Both the position numbers and the translations under genes were made by a program. Shown one piece after another: positions 52,059 to 60,800 of a stretch of 64,000 nucleotides of DNA. The first letter of the stretch is position 1. The number at the start of each line of letters is the position of its first letter. The stretch spans positions 1 to 64,000 of the forward strand of contig CAYJIR010000003.1 in assembly GCA_964370295.1 (NCBI GenBank), given 5' to 3'. The DNA is from JAAYCI01 sp964370295 (lineage in GTDB: Bacteria > Bacillota > Clostridia > Oscillospirales > Ruminococcaceae). The notes beneath the pieces are model-generated. The model made no database searches. It was not told the DNA's origin and saw nothing but the letters and a program-made list of their open reading frames with translations.

Positions 52059-52976
52059 TTGTTTAAACCGGCCCAAATCCATGGCGATTCTTTGCCTGTT
52101 CCACAGCTTGTTTTTTCTCGTCTTGGTTTTCCCGAAGCAGACGAACCACGCTTTAAGGTGGCTTTATACATGCTTGCAAACGGCGAATGCGGCATACGGC
52201 AAGTGGCCGATGCTCTGCATATTTCCACAGACCTTGCAGAAAAGGCCATGCTATACTGGGAAGGCGCCGGTCTTTTAGAACGCAGTGCCCCTGCCCCTGT
52301 ACACAATGTTCCAACAAAGCCGCAAACAAGAGTGCGCATGAGCTTGGAACAGGCCAACTTAGCCACAGGAAGTGATAAAATATTAGGGGCCATGGTTCAA
52401 GAACTTCAATATATTTTCGGCGGCATTATGAACCAAAAAGAATATGCCGTGTATTGTACTTTATACTGCCAGGACGAGTTTCCGGCAGATATGATTTTAA
52501 TGGCTGCCATGCACTGTGCTGCCGAACAAAAAAGTGGCGCCTTTCGCGTGGAGCGAACCTTGCTTTCGTGGAGAAAAGAAGGTCTTTCCACTTGTGCCGA
52601 TGTAGACGCCTATTTGCTTTTATTGAGTGAAAGAGAACGTCGCTATCAAGAAATGGCCGAGGTTCTTGGGCAGGCAAAACCGATATTTTCAGCAGCAGAA
52701 CGCCGTATGATAGACAGCTGGCACGAACAATTTGGTTATGATATGAGTATGATAGAAGCCGCACGCCTTGCAGCCGGCGATAAACAAAATGAACTGCGTT
52801 ATCTCAACGGCATTATCAAAAAATGGCAGGCCAAAGGCTATGCCACCGTGCAAGACATGCAACATGGCGAACAAGCCAGCAACCTATTAGTACAGGGGTC
52901 TGGCAAAAAACCAAAAAAGGAAGACGACTTGTTACAAAACACTTATTTCAACCCAATTAAACGGAAAGGTGAGTAA
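52059..52976 (+). CDS. DnaD domain protein
   Basis: The 305-residue replication-initiation-type protein has an N-terminal winged-helix part (residues about 25-90) and a C-terminal DnaD-like helical domain (RMIDSWHEQFGYDMSMIEAARLAA). The end LRYLNGIIKKWQAKGYATVQDM matches the YxxxIxxxWxxxG DnaD motif. The start is TTG at 52059 behind GAGGAGG. It lies directly before a DnaC-like gene, forming a probable helicase-loading pair. Confidence 0.9.
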   Translation: MFKPAQIHGDSLPVPQLVFSRLGFPEADEPRFKVALYMLANGECGIRQVADALHISTDLAEKAMLYWEGAGLLERSAPAPVHNVPTKPQTRVRMSLEQANLATGSDKILGAMVQELQYIFGGIMNQKEYAVYCTLYCQDEFPADMILMAAMHCAAEQKSGAFRVERTLLSWRKEGLSTCADVDAYLLLLSERERRYQEMAEVLGQAKPIFSAAERRMIDSWHEQFGYDMSMIEAARLAAGDKQNELRYLNGIIKKWQAKGYATVQDMQHGEQASNLLVQGSGKKPKKEDDLLQNTYFNPIKRKGE

Positions 52977-52977
52977 A

Positions 52978-53946
52978 ATGGGGCGGCAAGAACAATACAC
53001 TCTCGCCATGAGAGAGGTGCTAAAACGTCGGCAGCGTGCCGAAACACAGGCCCTAACTCGCTATGAGGCCTTGTTTAAAGAGCACCCACATTTGGCCGAA
53101 CTCAACCGCAAGCACAGTGCTACCGGTGCGGAAGCGGCACGCTTATCTGCCGGCGGAAACACAGAGGAAAGTGCTAAAAAGTTGCTAGAAATGCGACAGG
53201 TGCAAAAAGAATACGAAGGCGCATTGGCACTGCTGGGTCTTACTCCAAACGACCTGAAACCGCAATGGACCTGCAAAGTATGCTGTGATACAGGGCGTAC
53301 ACACGGACGTATTTGCGAATGCATCCACAAAAATGTCCGCGATATGATGCGCGAGAACGTGAACGAATTCGGCCCTTTACAGCGGTGTCGCTTCGACAAT
53401 TTTGATGTTAACCGTTATCCTCAACACATGGATGGCCTGTCTGTTTCACCCAAAGAACTCATGCGGCACAACTTAGAAAACTGCCGAATTTACGCACAAG
53501 AATTCGATCTCTCCAGCGAAAGCCTCTATTTATATGGCGATGCCGGTCTTGGCAAAACACACCTTGCTTTAAGCATTGCTCATTTTGTCTTAGAACGCGG
53601 TCATGATGTTTTATATGTAAGTGCTCAAAAAGCCTTTGCACGCCTTGACAAAGAGCGTCGTTCTTGGACAGACACCGGTTATTTCAATAGCCTTTTAAAG
53701 GCAGATTTGCTAGTGCTGGACGATTTGGGCACCGAGTATTTAGATGCTTATACCCGCAGTTTACTTTATGAACTTCTCAACACGCGGATGCACCGCCGCC
53801 CCACGGTATATACCACCAATATCGGCAGCCAGGCCCAGCTTCAACAACGTTATACCGAAAAAATTTCTTCCCGTCTTTTGGGCGAATGCCACTGCTTGCA
53901 CTTCGTAGGGCAAGACCTCCGCTTACAAAACCGAAAAAAAGCGTAA
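52978..53946 (+). CDS. DnaC/DnaI-like helicase-loader ATPase
   Basis: The 322-residue protein has an N-terminal helical part and a cysteine cluster (CKVCCDTGRTHGRICEC) that likely binds zinc. The AAA+ core has Walker A GDAGLGKTHLALSI and Walker B LLVLDDLG. The closing EKISSRLLGECHCLHFVGQDLR is typical of DnaC-family loaders. ATG at 52978 is chosen over a GTG inside the ribosome site. A terminator follows directly. Confidence 0.9.
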   Translation: MGRQEQYTLAMREVLKRRQRAETQALTRYEALFKEHPHLAELNRKHSATGAEAARLSAGGNTEESAKKLLEMRQVQKEYEGALALLGLTPNDLKPQWTCKVCCDTGRTHGRICECIHKNVRDMMRENVNEFGPLQRCRFDNFDVNRYPQHMDGLSVSPKELMRHNLENCRIYAQEFDLSSESLYLYGDAGLGKTHLALSIAHFVLERGHDVLYVSAQKAFARLDKERRSWTDTGYFNSLLKADLLVLDDLGTEYLDAYTRSLLYELLNTRMHRRPTVYTTNIGSQAQLQQRYTEKISSRLLGECHCLHFVGQDLRLQNRKKA

Positions 53947-53975
53947 GGAGCAAAACTGCTCTTTACGCTTTTTCT
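53933..53975 (+). terminator. terminator after the dnaD-dnaC-like pair
   Basis: AAAAAAAGCGTAAGGAGCA / TGCTCTTTACGCTTTTT is an A/T-flanked hairpin that overlaps the stop codon and would also serve the convergent gene ending at 53988. Confidence 0.85.
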
Positions 53976-53987
53976 TTTCTTATGTAC

Positions 53988-54275
53988 TTATTCGCTTGCC
54001 AAAGTACGCTCTAGCAATATCGCTGCAAAATCCAGGGCATTGTATAAGCCATTTTTTACACTTTGCTTTTTAATGCGGTCTTTGGGGGCGAGGCTATCGT
54101 CTGTAGAAAGCAACATCACCATAATTTTATCCGGCATTTCCTCATCACTTTCCATTCGCGTAGATAAAATTTGCATAAAGACTACGTAGGCCTCTTCCAT
54201 GCTTCCATAATACATCTCATTTTTAGAACGTACCAAAGGCCTATTTTTATATATCATTTTGGCTTCAAATGCCAT
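53988..54275 (-). CDS. conserved hypothetical protein beside ireB
   Basis: The 95-residue protein begins at ATG 54275 behind AAAGGAG. It is a mixed alpha/beta small protein (FEAKMIYKNRPLVRSKNEMYYGS) with a C-terminal amphipathic helix (LYNALDFAAILLERTL). No signal peptide, membrane segment or known motif is present. It lies 29 bp after ireB and is co-transcribed with it. I do not recognise a function. Confidence 0.6.
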   Translation of the reverse strand: MAFEAKMIYKNRPLVRSKNEMYYGSMEEAYVVFMQILSTRMESDEEMPDKIMVMLLSTDDSLAPKDRIKKQSVKNGLYNALDFAAILLERTLASE

Positions 54276-54304
54276 GCCGTGTTGCTCCTTTTCTCTGTGT
54301 GGGT

Positions 54305-54553
54305 TTAAGCACCTAAATAATTTTTCACCATCGCTTGCAAAATATCGTCTCTGTCTACTTTGCAAATTTTGGTGCGCGCCCCACCGTAGGTAGTAATATA
54401 AGTGGGATCCTCCGACAAAATATAGCCTACAATTTGATTGATAGGATTATAACCCTTTTGCTTTAATGCGGCATAAACCTCAATCATAATTTGTCTGATT
54501 TCTTGCTCTTTATCGTCTCCAACAGAAAAAATCGTTGTAGTTTTTTCGTTCAT
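54305..54553 (-). CDS. ireB: IreB family regulatory phosphoprotein
   Basis: The 82-residue protein has the UPF0297/IreB core LKQKGYNPINQIVGYILSEDPTYITTYGGARTKICKVDRDDILQ. In enterococci IreB is phosphorylated on N-terminal threonines by the PASTA kinase IreK and tunes cephalosporin tolerance. Here the N-terminus offers three consecutive Thr (MNEKTTTIF). The start is ATG at 54553 behind GGGGAGG, and the promoter is at 54586-54614. Confidence 0.92.
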   Translation of the reverse strand: MNEKTTTIFSVGDDKEQEIRQIMIEVYAALKQKGYNPINQIVGYILSEDPTYITTYGGARTKICKVDRDDILQAMVKNYLGA

Positions 54554-54585
54554 CCCAGCACCTCCCCTACCATGTAATCATAACA

Positions 54586-54614
54586 ATTATAGTATAAAAA
54601 AACAATAAATGCAA
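54586..54614 (-). promoter_or_regulatory. promoter of ireB
   Basis: On the minus strand TTGCAT (54609-54614) and TATAAT (54586-54591) are spaced 17 bp, just upstream of the ireB leader. Confidence 0.65.
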
Positions 54615-54643
54615 GCAAAAGCACCTATCTTCTTCTAATTTTG

Positions 54644-57040
54644 CTAGCTTCTTAATACGACATCAATTTCATCTAATTTTTTTAAAATCTTTGCCACAGT
54701 TCCATCTGCTTCTTCATCGGTTAGTGTCCCTTCTGCACTGCGTAGCACCAGGCTATAGGCCAAGCTTTTTTTGTTTTCTCCCAGCTTTTCACCGCGGTAC
54801 ACATCGAACAGTGAAACTTGCTCTAAACGTTTTCCACCCGCTTTTCGAATAATTCTTTGCACCTCACCTGCCGGAACTGCTTCATCGCACACCAACGCAA
54901 GATCACGTGTGACAGCCGGAAAACGCGGTAAGGGGCGGTATTGCGGCACACCGCCACGCGCCTGCCAAAGCGTGTCTAACCACACCTCAGCCGCCAACAC
55001 CCGAGTCGGTACGCCGTAGGCTTCGCATACCAGCGGATGTAATTCGCCCACGCGCGCCAAAAGTCTTGGTCCGTTTTCCTGTGCAGGCAAATAAATGTCG
55101 GCACAGCGGCCCGGATGATATGATTCTCCTGCATCATTACGTTGCACGCTTAATACAGATAGATCAATACCAAAAGCACAGAATAGAGCCTCCACAACAC
55201 CTTTCACCGCACAATAGTCCCAATGTTTCCCATAGGCTGCCAACACCAATTTTTGTTGTTCTTGCGGCAACTGTTCATCGCTTTCGTGCGGCAAATACTC
55301 CGTGGCAGTTTCAAACAATGCCGCACTTTCATTTCGTGCAGCCCAGTTGCGCCCAACCACGTCCATCATGCTGGGCAGGGCTGTTGTTCGCATCAATGAA
55401 CTGTCTTCGCCTAAAGGATTTTGAATCTTCACGGCCCTGCGCAAATGGCTATCTTTCTCCAGGTGTATGCGGTCGAAATTTTTGGGGCTGTAAAAACTAA
55501 AGGTTTCACACTGCCAAAACCCAAAGCCACACAGCAAATTTCGCAAACGGCGCTCGAATTGCTGGCGCTCGCTAAAAACTGCCTTGGCTTGGCCATTAAG
55601 CACCGTCATAGGAATGTGGTTATAACCCACAAAACGGGCAATTTCCTCTGCAATATCACAAGTTCTGCTTACATCCGCACGGAAAGTAGGAATACAAATT
55701 GTGTCACCTTGCACAACAAAATCCAGTGGCGTTAACATTTGCACCATTTCTTCGCGTCCCACCTCGATACCCAAAAGGCGATTGATTTCCTCTGGCACAA
55801 AAGGCAACTGACGCACAGAACGCGGTGCGGGATATATATCCAACACACCATTTACAATATCGCCTGCATCCAACAATTTCACCAATTCTAAGGCACGTGT
55901 CAACGCCGGCATCACTTGCTCCGGATCCAATCCTTTTTCAAATCGGCCAGAACTTTCCGTGCGTAGGCCCACACACTTTGCCGCGCTACGCACCGACGGG
56001 CCGTCGAAAGAAGCTGCTTCAAACACCACACGGCAAGTGCTATCATAAATACCGGAAAATTCCCCGCCCATCACACCGGCCAAAGCCACAGGGCCCTTTT
56101 CATCGGCAATCACCAACATATCATTTTCCAGTTTTCGCTCTACTCCATCCAGTGTAACAATGCACTCTTTGTCCTCTGCCGTGCGCACTGTAATGTGCCC
56201 CCCATTTACATAGGCGTAATCAAAGGCATGCATAGGCTGGCCGTACTCCAACATCACGTAGTTTGTGATATCCACTATATTGTTAATCGGACGAACACCA
56301 CATAAGCGCAACCTTTCACGCAACCAACGCGGACTTGGCTTAACACGCACATTATCTACCATGGCAGCACAGTAACGAAAACAACGTGTATCGTCTTGTA
56401 TGTCCACACTCAATATTTCTTCTATGTTGCCACCCACTGCGTGTGGCGGTGGCGTTGGTGGAGAAAAAGGCACCCCAAATGTAGCGGCCGCCTCACGTGC
56501 AAGGCCAAGCACAGAAAGGCAATCCGGACGATTGGGTGTGATTTCAAACTCAAAACACACATCATCCATGCCAAGTGCTACTGCTGCCTCTTGCCCCGGT
56601 ATTGCCTCCTCTTCTAAAACAAGAATGCCATCTTCAACGGCATTGGGAAAATCTCGCAGGTCCAAGCCAAGCTCGCCAAGGCTACACAGCATGCCTGCAC
56701 TTTCCACACCACGCAATTTACCACGACGAATTTCGCTGCCATTGGGTAGCTTGGCCCCATGAAGTGCTACAGGGCATAAATCTCCCTGTTTTAGGTTTTG
56801 TGCCCCGGTGACAATCTGCACATTTTCAGCACCTGCATCTACTTGGCATACCCACAGGTGGTCCGATTCTTCATGGCGTTCTAGTTTTTCAATACGACCT
56901 ATCACCACACGGCTCATCTTGTCTCGTTCGCTAAAATAGGTTTCCACCTTCGAACCGGACATCGTCATTTTATCTGAAAACTCTTGGGCATTGGCCACAA
57001 ACGGCGCATAGCTTTGTGCCCATCTAAGCGGCATTTTCAT
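54644..57040 (-). CDS. pheT: phenylalanine--tRNA ligase subunit beta
   Basis: The 798-residue subunit starts MKMPLRWAQSYAPF. An EMAP/tRNA-binding domain (VVIGRIEKLERHEESDHLWVCQVD) is followed by the B3/B4 editing domain, the B5 domain and a C-terminal anticodon-binding FDX-ACB domain. ATG at 57040 is taken because the usual N-terminus begins there; upstream in-frame codons add an unrelated segment. It is 16 bp downstream of pheS. Confidence 0.97.
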   Translation of the reverse strand: MKMPLRWAQSYAPFVANAQEFSDKMTMSGSKVETYFSERDKMSRVVIGRIEKLERHEESDHLWVCQVDAGAENVQIVTGAQNLKQGDLCPVALHGAKLPNGSEIRRGKLRGVESAGMLCSLGELGLDLRDFPNAVEDGILVLEEEAIPGQEAAVALGMDDVCFEFEITPNRPDCLSVLGLAREAAATFGVPFSPPTPPPHAVGGNIEEILSVDIQDDTRCFRYCAAMVDNVRVKPSPRWLRERLRLCGVRPINNIVDITNYVMLEYGQPMHAFDYAYVNGGHITVRTAEDKECIVTLDGVERKLENDMLVIADEKGPVALAGVMGGEFSGIYDSTCRVVFEAASFDGPSVRSAAKCVGLRTESSGRFEKGLDPEQVMPALTRALELVKLLDAGDIVNGVLDIYPAPRSVRQLPFVPEEINRLLGIEVGREEMVQMLTPLDFVVQGDTICIPTFRADVSRTCDIAEEIARFVGYNHIPMTVLNGQAKAVFSERQQFERRLRNLLCGFGFWQCETFSFYSPKNFDRIHLEKDSHLRRAVKIQNPLGEDSSLMRTTALPSMMDVVGRNWAARNESAALFETATEYLPHESDEQLPQEQQKLVLAAYGKHWDYCAVKGVVEALFCAFGIDLSVLSVQRNDAGESYHPGRCADIYLPAQENGPRLLARVGELHPLVCEAYGVPTRVLAAEVWLDTLWQARGGVPQYRPLPRFPAVTRDLALVCDEAVPAGEVQRIIRKAGGKRLEQVSLFDVYRGEKLGENKKSLAYSLVLRSAEGTLTDEEADGTVAKILKKLDEIDVVLRS

Positions 57041-57056
57041 AATGTATCCCCCTATA

Positions 57057-58082
57057 TCAGTGTGAAAATTGGCGTAAAAAACGCAAATCATTTTCATATA
57101 ATAGACGCATATCATCGATGTCATATCTCATCATCACAATACGCTCCAGCCCTACACCAAAAGCAAACCCTGAGTAGATTTCCGAATCTATGCCACAGTT
57201 TTCTAATACTTTCGGATGCACCATACCACAACCCAAAATCTCAATCCAGCCCTCATGTTTACACAAAGAGCATCCCTTACCACCACATTTAAAACAGCTC
57301 ATATCCATTTCGGCAGAAGGTTCTGTATAAGGGAAATGATGTGGACGAAAGCGAGTTTTGGTATTTGGCCCATATAACTGCTTAATAAACAAATCCAATG
57401 TTCCTTTTAAATCTGTAAAGGTGATTCCTTTGTCCACGGCCAATCCTTCTATTTGATGAAAAATAGGCGAATGAGTGGCATCTGCAGCGTCGCTACGGTA
57501 AACACGTCCCGGGCAAATAATCCGGATGGGTGGCTCTTCTTTTAACATTGTGCGAATTTGCATAGGGCTTGTTTGTGTGCGCAGCAGAACATTTTCGCTG
57601 ACATAAAAAGTGTCTTGTGTGTCTCGCGCAGGGTGGCTTTTAGGCATATTCAACATTTCAAAATTGTATAAATCCAATTCTACCTCGGGGCCTTGTACTG
57701 CGGAAAAACCCATACCCAAAAAAATTTCTTCCAATTCGTCCAGCACGCGCGAAAAAGGATGTGCAAAACCACATTCTGGCACCACACCCGGCAAGGTCAC
57801 ATCCATTGTTTCATTTGCCAACTGCTGCTTTTGTTTTTCCTGTGCCAAAACAGCCGCACGTGTTACCACAGCAGTTTCCACCTCACCACGTATTTCATTA
57901 GCCAGAGCCCCCATCAGCGGGCGCTCGTCGGCAGCAAGTTTTCCCATTTGTTTCAACAAAACAGTAAGCTCGCCTTTTTTTCCAAGATATTGCACACGCA
58001 AACTATCTAGTATACCCTCATTTTCAGCCTTTTCTATTTTCTGTACAGCATGACTACGGATGTGCTCAAGCGCTTGTTTCAT
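57057..58082 (-). CDS. pheS: phenylalanine--tRNA ligase subunit alpha
   Basis: The 341-residue catalytic subunit has an N-terminal coiled coil (LRVQYLGKKGELT). The class II motifs follow: VYRSDAADATHSPIFHQIEGLAVD, then YTEPSAEMDMSC. A C-x2-C...C-x2-C insert (CFKCGGKGCSLC) and the C-terminal GVGLERIVMMRYDIDD come last. The start is ATG at 58082 behind AGGAGG, downstream of a T-box leader. Confidence 0.97.
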   Translation of the reverse strand: MKQALEHIRSHAVQKIEKAENEGILDSLRVQYLGKKGELTVLLKQMGKLAADERPLMGALANEIRGEVETAVVTRAAVLAQEKQKQQLANETMDVTLPGVVPECGFAHPFSRVLDELEEIFLGMGFSAVQGPEVELDLYNFEMLNMPKSHPARDTQDTFYVSENVLLRTQTSPMQIRTMLKEEPPIRIICPGRVYRSDAADATHSPIFHQIEGLAVDKGITFTDLKGTLDLFIKQLYGPNTKTRFRPHHFPYTEPSAEMDMSCFKCGGKGCSLCKHEGWIEILGCGMVHPKVLENCGIDSEIYSGFAFGVGLERIVMMRYDIDDMRLLYENDLRFLRQFSH

Positions 58083-58115
58083 CGCAATTTCCTCCTGTTG
58101 TAACAATACATTAGC

Positions 58116-58400
58116 AAAACAAAAACCTTCACCCCAAAAATTGGGGCAAAGGTTTGCTTTGCGGTACCACCCAAATTCCCGCTCTATGGCAAGCACACAA
58201 CTTCACACATAAAACGGCTCTCTTGCCCGATAAGGGGGGCCTCCCACCCAGCCTACAGCGGCACAAAACCGGTTGAGCCAAGGTCGCTCGGAAGAGAACT
58301 TCACCAAAGGCCCGCTAAGAACACTCCCAGCCTAAGGTGTTCCTCTCTGCATAACTGGCCAACAGCTACTTTTCTTCGTCATTGCGTTTTTCTAAAGTTC
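58116..58400 (-). ncRNA. T-box riboswitch (tRNA-Phe sensing) of pheST
   Basis: The minus strand has the T-box core AATTTGGGTGGTACCGC (58161-58177). A terminator hairpin follows (AAACCTTTGCCCCAA / TTGGGGTGAAGG and a T tail, 58116-58156). An upstream Stem I segment has GGGAGTGTTC and a likely UUC specifier at 58296-58298. Uncharged tRNA-Phe would stabilise the antiterminator and allow pheST expression. Confidence 0.93.
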
Positions 58401-58406
58401 GCATAT

Positions 58407-58435
58407 ATTATAGCATTTTGCTCTTTATTTGACAA
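58407..58435 (-). promoter_or_regulatory. promoter of the T-box/pheST operon
   Basis: On the minus strand TTGTCA (58430-58435) and TATAAT (58407-58412) are separated by 17 bp, immediately upstream of the T-box leader. Confidence 0.75.
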
Positions 58436-58490
58436 GGGCTCTAATGACAAAACCGCTTGATAAGGGTTTTTCTTGCAACACACAGACAAA

Positions 58491-59075
58491 CTAGGAAAAC
58501 TGTTTTTCCGGCGTAAGATGCAAAATCCGCACACGACACAAAACAAGGAAAGCCACCAATGCCAACGCGGTATCCGGCATACTCCAACTGGCGTTATACA
58601 AAAGCGAATACAGCCACACCGGTGTACCTTCGGGCGCATACGCCCCCCACAAAATAATTCCAGACAAAAAGCTGGAAGCCAAGCGAACCAATCCCGTTGC
58701 CAACACAGATACCACAACGCCCACTTTAAAAGACGTAAATTTATGCGCTAGAGGACCTGCAAGGCCCATAAAAACATAGGGAAAAACATAATCTAACAAC
58801 ACACACAAGGCCATCCCCCACAATGTGGGCACCAACATAATATCACCAAGGCCCTGCATCGCCTGCAAAAAGCTGTACCCCAAAGCTACAGCCATTCCCC
58901 ATTTTCCACCATGACGGAAGCTAAAAAGCAACAACGGCAAAATAGAAAAAGGCGTTACCGTACCTCCCATGGGCATGGTGAACAGCTTTAGCATCGAAAG
59001 GACAAAGGCTAAGGCCACCATCAAAGCCGCCTCCACCAAAATAGCCGTCTTTGTCATATCTTTTGGTAATCTCAT
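58491..59075 (-). CDS. thiT: energy-coupled thiamine transporter ThiT (ECF S component)
   Basis: The 194-residue membrane protein has about six helices. The segment MPMGGTVTPFSILPLLLFSFRHGGKWGM is the ThiT signature loop, and WLYSLLYNASWSMPD near the C-terminus resembles the thiamine-site region. ATG at 59075 behind AAAGGAG is chosen. It works with the shared ECF A/A'/T module, which is not in the window. The TPP riboswitch upstream confirms the substrate. Confidence 0.94.
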   Translation of the reverse strand: MRLPKDMTKTAILVEAALMVALAFVLSMLKLFTMPMGGTVTPFSILPLLLFSFRHGGKWGMAVALGYSFLQAMQGLGDIMLVPTLWGMALCVLLDYVFPYVFMGLAGPLAHKFTSFKVGVVVSVLATGLVRLASSFLSGIILWGAYAPEGTPVWLYSLLYNASWSMPDTALALVAFLVLCRVRILHLTPEKQFS

Positions 59076-59139
59076 ACAATTCACTCCTTTTGTTTTTAGT
59101 TCGAACTTGAAACTACTCTACCGATTCGTTCAACACAAA

Positions 59140-59168
59140 AACAAAACCCACGGCATAAAAACCGCAGG
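59140..59168 (-). terminator. intrinsic terminator of the TPP riboswitch
   Basis: CCTGCGG and CCGTGGG pair (with G-U pairs) around a TTTTTAT loop and are followed by TTTTGTTTTTG on the minus strand. It sits between the aptamer and the thiT start. Confidence 0.75.
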
Positions 59169-59192
59169 CAAAATGAGCATGGCTTACCAAAA

Positions 59193-59274
59193 CTCCCTAC
59201 GCCGGCATTACCCAGATCAGGTTTTAGGGTTCTCTTTTTAACAAAAGAATCTCAGCCCGTGAAAGCACCCCTGT
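59193..59274 (-). ncRNA. TPP riboswitch (THI element)
   Basis: The minus strand reads ACAGGGGTGC, GCTGAGA, then ACCTGATCTGGGTAATGC and GCGTAGGGA in order, the conserved TPP aptamer. It controls thiT through the downstream terminator. Confidence 0.95.
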
Positions 59275-59351
59275 TTTTATGTTATTTAAAAGTATAGGCC
59301 TTTTTCTCAACTTTGTCAAACAAGAGCTCCGCACATTTCTACCTATTTTCC

Positions 59352-59379
59352 TTGCCGAAACGCCAAGATGTGGTATACT
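59352..59379 (+). promoter_or_regulatory. promoter of the 59430-61912 gene set
   Basis: TTGCCG (59352-59357), a 16-bp spacer and an extended TGGTATACT -10 (TATACT 59374-59379) lie 50 bp before the start. Confidence 0.6.
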
Positions 59380-59429
59380 AAAAAAGATAATGTTGTGCAT
59401 GACGTGCAATTGCGTTTGCGAGGAGACAC

Positions 59430-59903
59430 ATGGAAAGACGAAAATTTCGACTAAAAAAAATCGCCATAGGTTTAGCTGCTTTGATTTTAGCAGCTACTCT
59501 TTCCTATGTGATACGTGACCTGCTTGCATCCCAAAACCCAGAAAGCGCCCTACCTGTGATAGAAATTGAATACAATGGGCTCCCCCTGCCACAACAACAC
59601 TATCTGATGGATTCATATTCTTGGCGCTTTTTATTTTCCACCGTGGAGTGGACCGAACCCAACCGCGATGCAGTGAATACCCTAGAGCCAGCCCCTGTTG
59701 TACCCGGAACACCCCTTAACATCGACTTCTCCTTCCCATGCAATAGCATGGTGATAAGCCGCTCTTACGGAAGCCGAAATGAATTTGAGCCTGTAAGTGG
59801 TGATTTACAAACACCGTTTAGCGGTGGAACCTACACCTATCGCATCGAGGCTGAGTGGGGTGCACGTGGGTCGGTACTTTACTATATAAAGGTGCGCGTG
59901 TAG
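59430..59903 (+). CDS. membrane-anchored protein of unknown function
   Basis: The 157-residue protein has a basic N-terminus and one transmembrane helix (IAIGLAALILAATLSYVI), then an extracellular domain of about 120 residues. This domain is rich in beta-strand residues and ends SGGTYTYRIEAEWGARGSVLYYIKVRV. It looks like an Ig-like beta sandwich. It has a good ribosome site and precedes PAP2 by 3 bp, so the two are coupled. No family name can be given. Confidence 0.7.
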   Translation: MERRKFRLKKIAIGLAALILAATLSYVIRDLLASQNPESALPVIEIEYNGLPLPQQHYLMDSYSWRFLFSTVEWTEPNRDAVNTLEPAPVVPGTPLNIDFSFPCNSMVISRSYGSRNEFEPVSGDLQTPFSGGTYTYRIEAEWGARGSVLYYIKVRV

Positions 59904-59906
59904 CTT

Positions 59907-60800
59907 ATGAAAAAAAATTTATTCGGTATAGAACATCGCTTTATCATTTTGATTGTACTAGCTTGCCTTGCCTGTGCCACAGGCCTATTTTTGGGAACCC
60001 GTTTCGATTTAATACTAGACCAAACCTTGTACAACCCAACGGCGATTTGGGCCATTACTATGGAGGCCATTGGCTGGTGGGTATTGTATTTGCCCATGAT
60101 ACTCCTTTTCTTGCTAAAGTCTTTTAACACGCCTCCAAAAAACAAAAAGGTCACTTTATTTTGGTATACTTTAGCCGGAGGGGCCCAGCTTGCGTTGTTT
60201 CTTATCGCCCTGCACTATTGGCAAAACAGAGGCCTTATACAAGGTATTTTTTCACCGTTTTCTGTTATTTTCTTTGTTCTTGTTGCCGCTGTATTTTATC
60301 TTTGCACGCGGTATTTGGCGGCACAAAACTCTTATATGCGAACCAAGCTTTTGTTTTTTGCACGCTTTGGCTCCTTATATTTGCTTTGCAATTTAACACT
60401 TGTAAATATTTTAAAATTAATTTGGCAACGCCCACGCTATGATGAAATGCTGGCCACGGACCAACTGGCAAATTTTACGGCATGGTATCATCCCTTTGGC
60501 CCTGGCGGCAGCTCGTTTCCGTCTGGGCACACAGCCAGTGCTTGTGGAATACTTTTACTTTTTATTTTGTGTGACCTGTTCCCTACATGGCAAGCTCGCA
60601 AACTATGGGTATCTTTGTTTAGCTGGGCATACATTGGCCTGATGGCATTTTCACGTTTGGTCATGGGTCGTCATTTTTTAACAGACACCGTAGCGGCTAT
60701 GTTTTTGATGGCAATACTATTCGTTTGCCTGCACCATAGCAAGTGCTATCGGAAATCACTGCTACAAGTTCTTAGCGCAGAAAAGGAAGAGAGGACATAA
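59907..60800 (+). CDS. PAP2 family phosphatase
   Basis: The 297-residue protein has about six helices. The three PAP2 motifs are K-x6-R-P in KLIWQRPRY, PSGH in SSFPSGHTAS, and S-R-x5-H-x3-D in SRLVMGRHFLTD. It probably dephosphorylates a lipid such as undecaprenyl pyrophosphate or phosphatidate at the membrane. It overlaps the methyltransferase gene by one base. Confidence 0.92.
   Translation: MKKNLFGIEHRFIILIVLACLACATGLFLGTRFDLILDQTLYNPTAIWAITMEAIGWWVLYLPMILLFLLKSFNTPPKNKKVTLFWYTLAGGAQLALFLIALHYWQNRGLIQGIFSPFSVIFFVLVAAVFYLCTRYLAAQNSYMRTKLLFFARFGSLYLLCNLTLVNILKLIWQRPRYDEMLATDQLANFTAWYHPFGPGGSSFPSGHTASACGILLLFILCDLFPTWQARKLWVSLFSWAYIGLMAFSRLVMGRHFLTDTVAAMFLMAILFVCLHHSKCYRKSLLQVLSAEKEERT

Noticed and set aside
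58473..58751. Plus-strand open frame opposite thiT
   Set aside because: It is the antisense shadow of the ThiT gene. The minus-strand frame has homology features, a ribosome site and a riboswitch.
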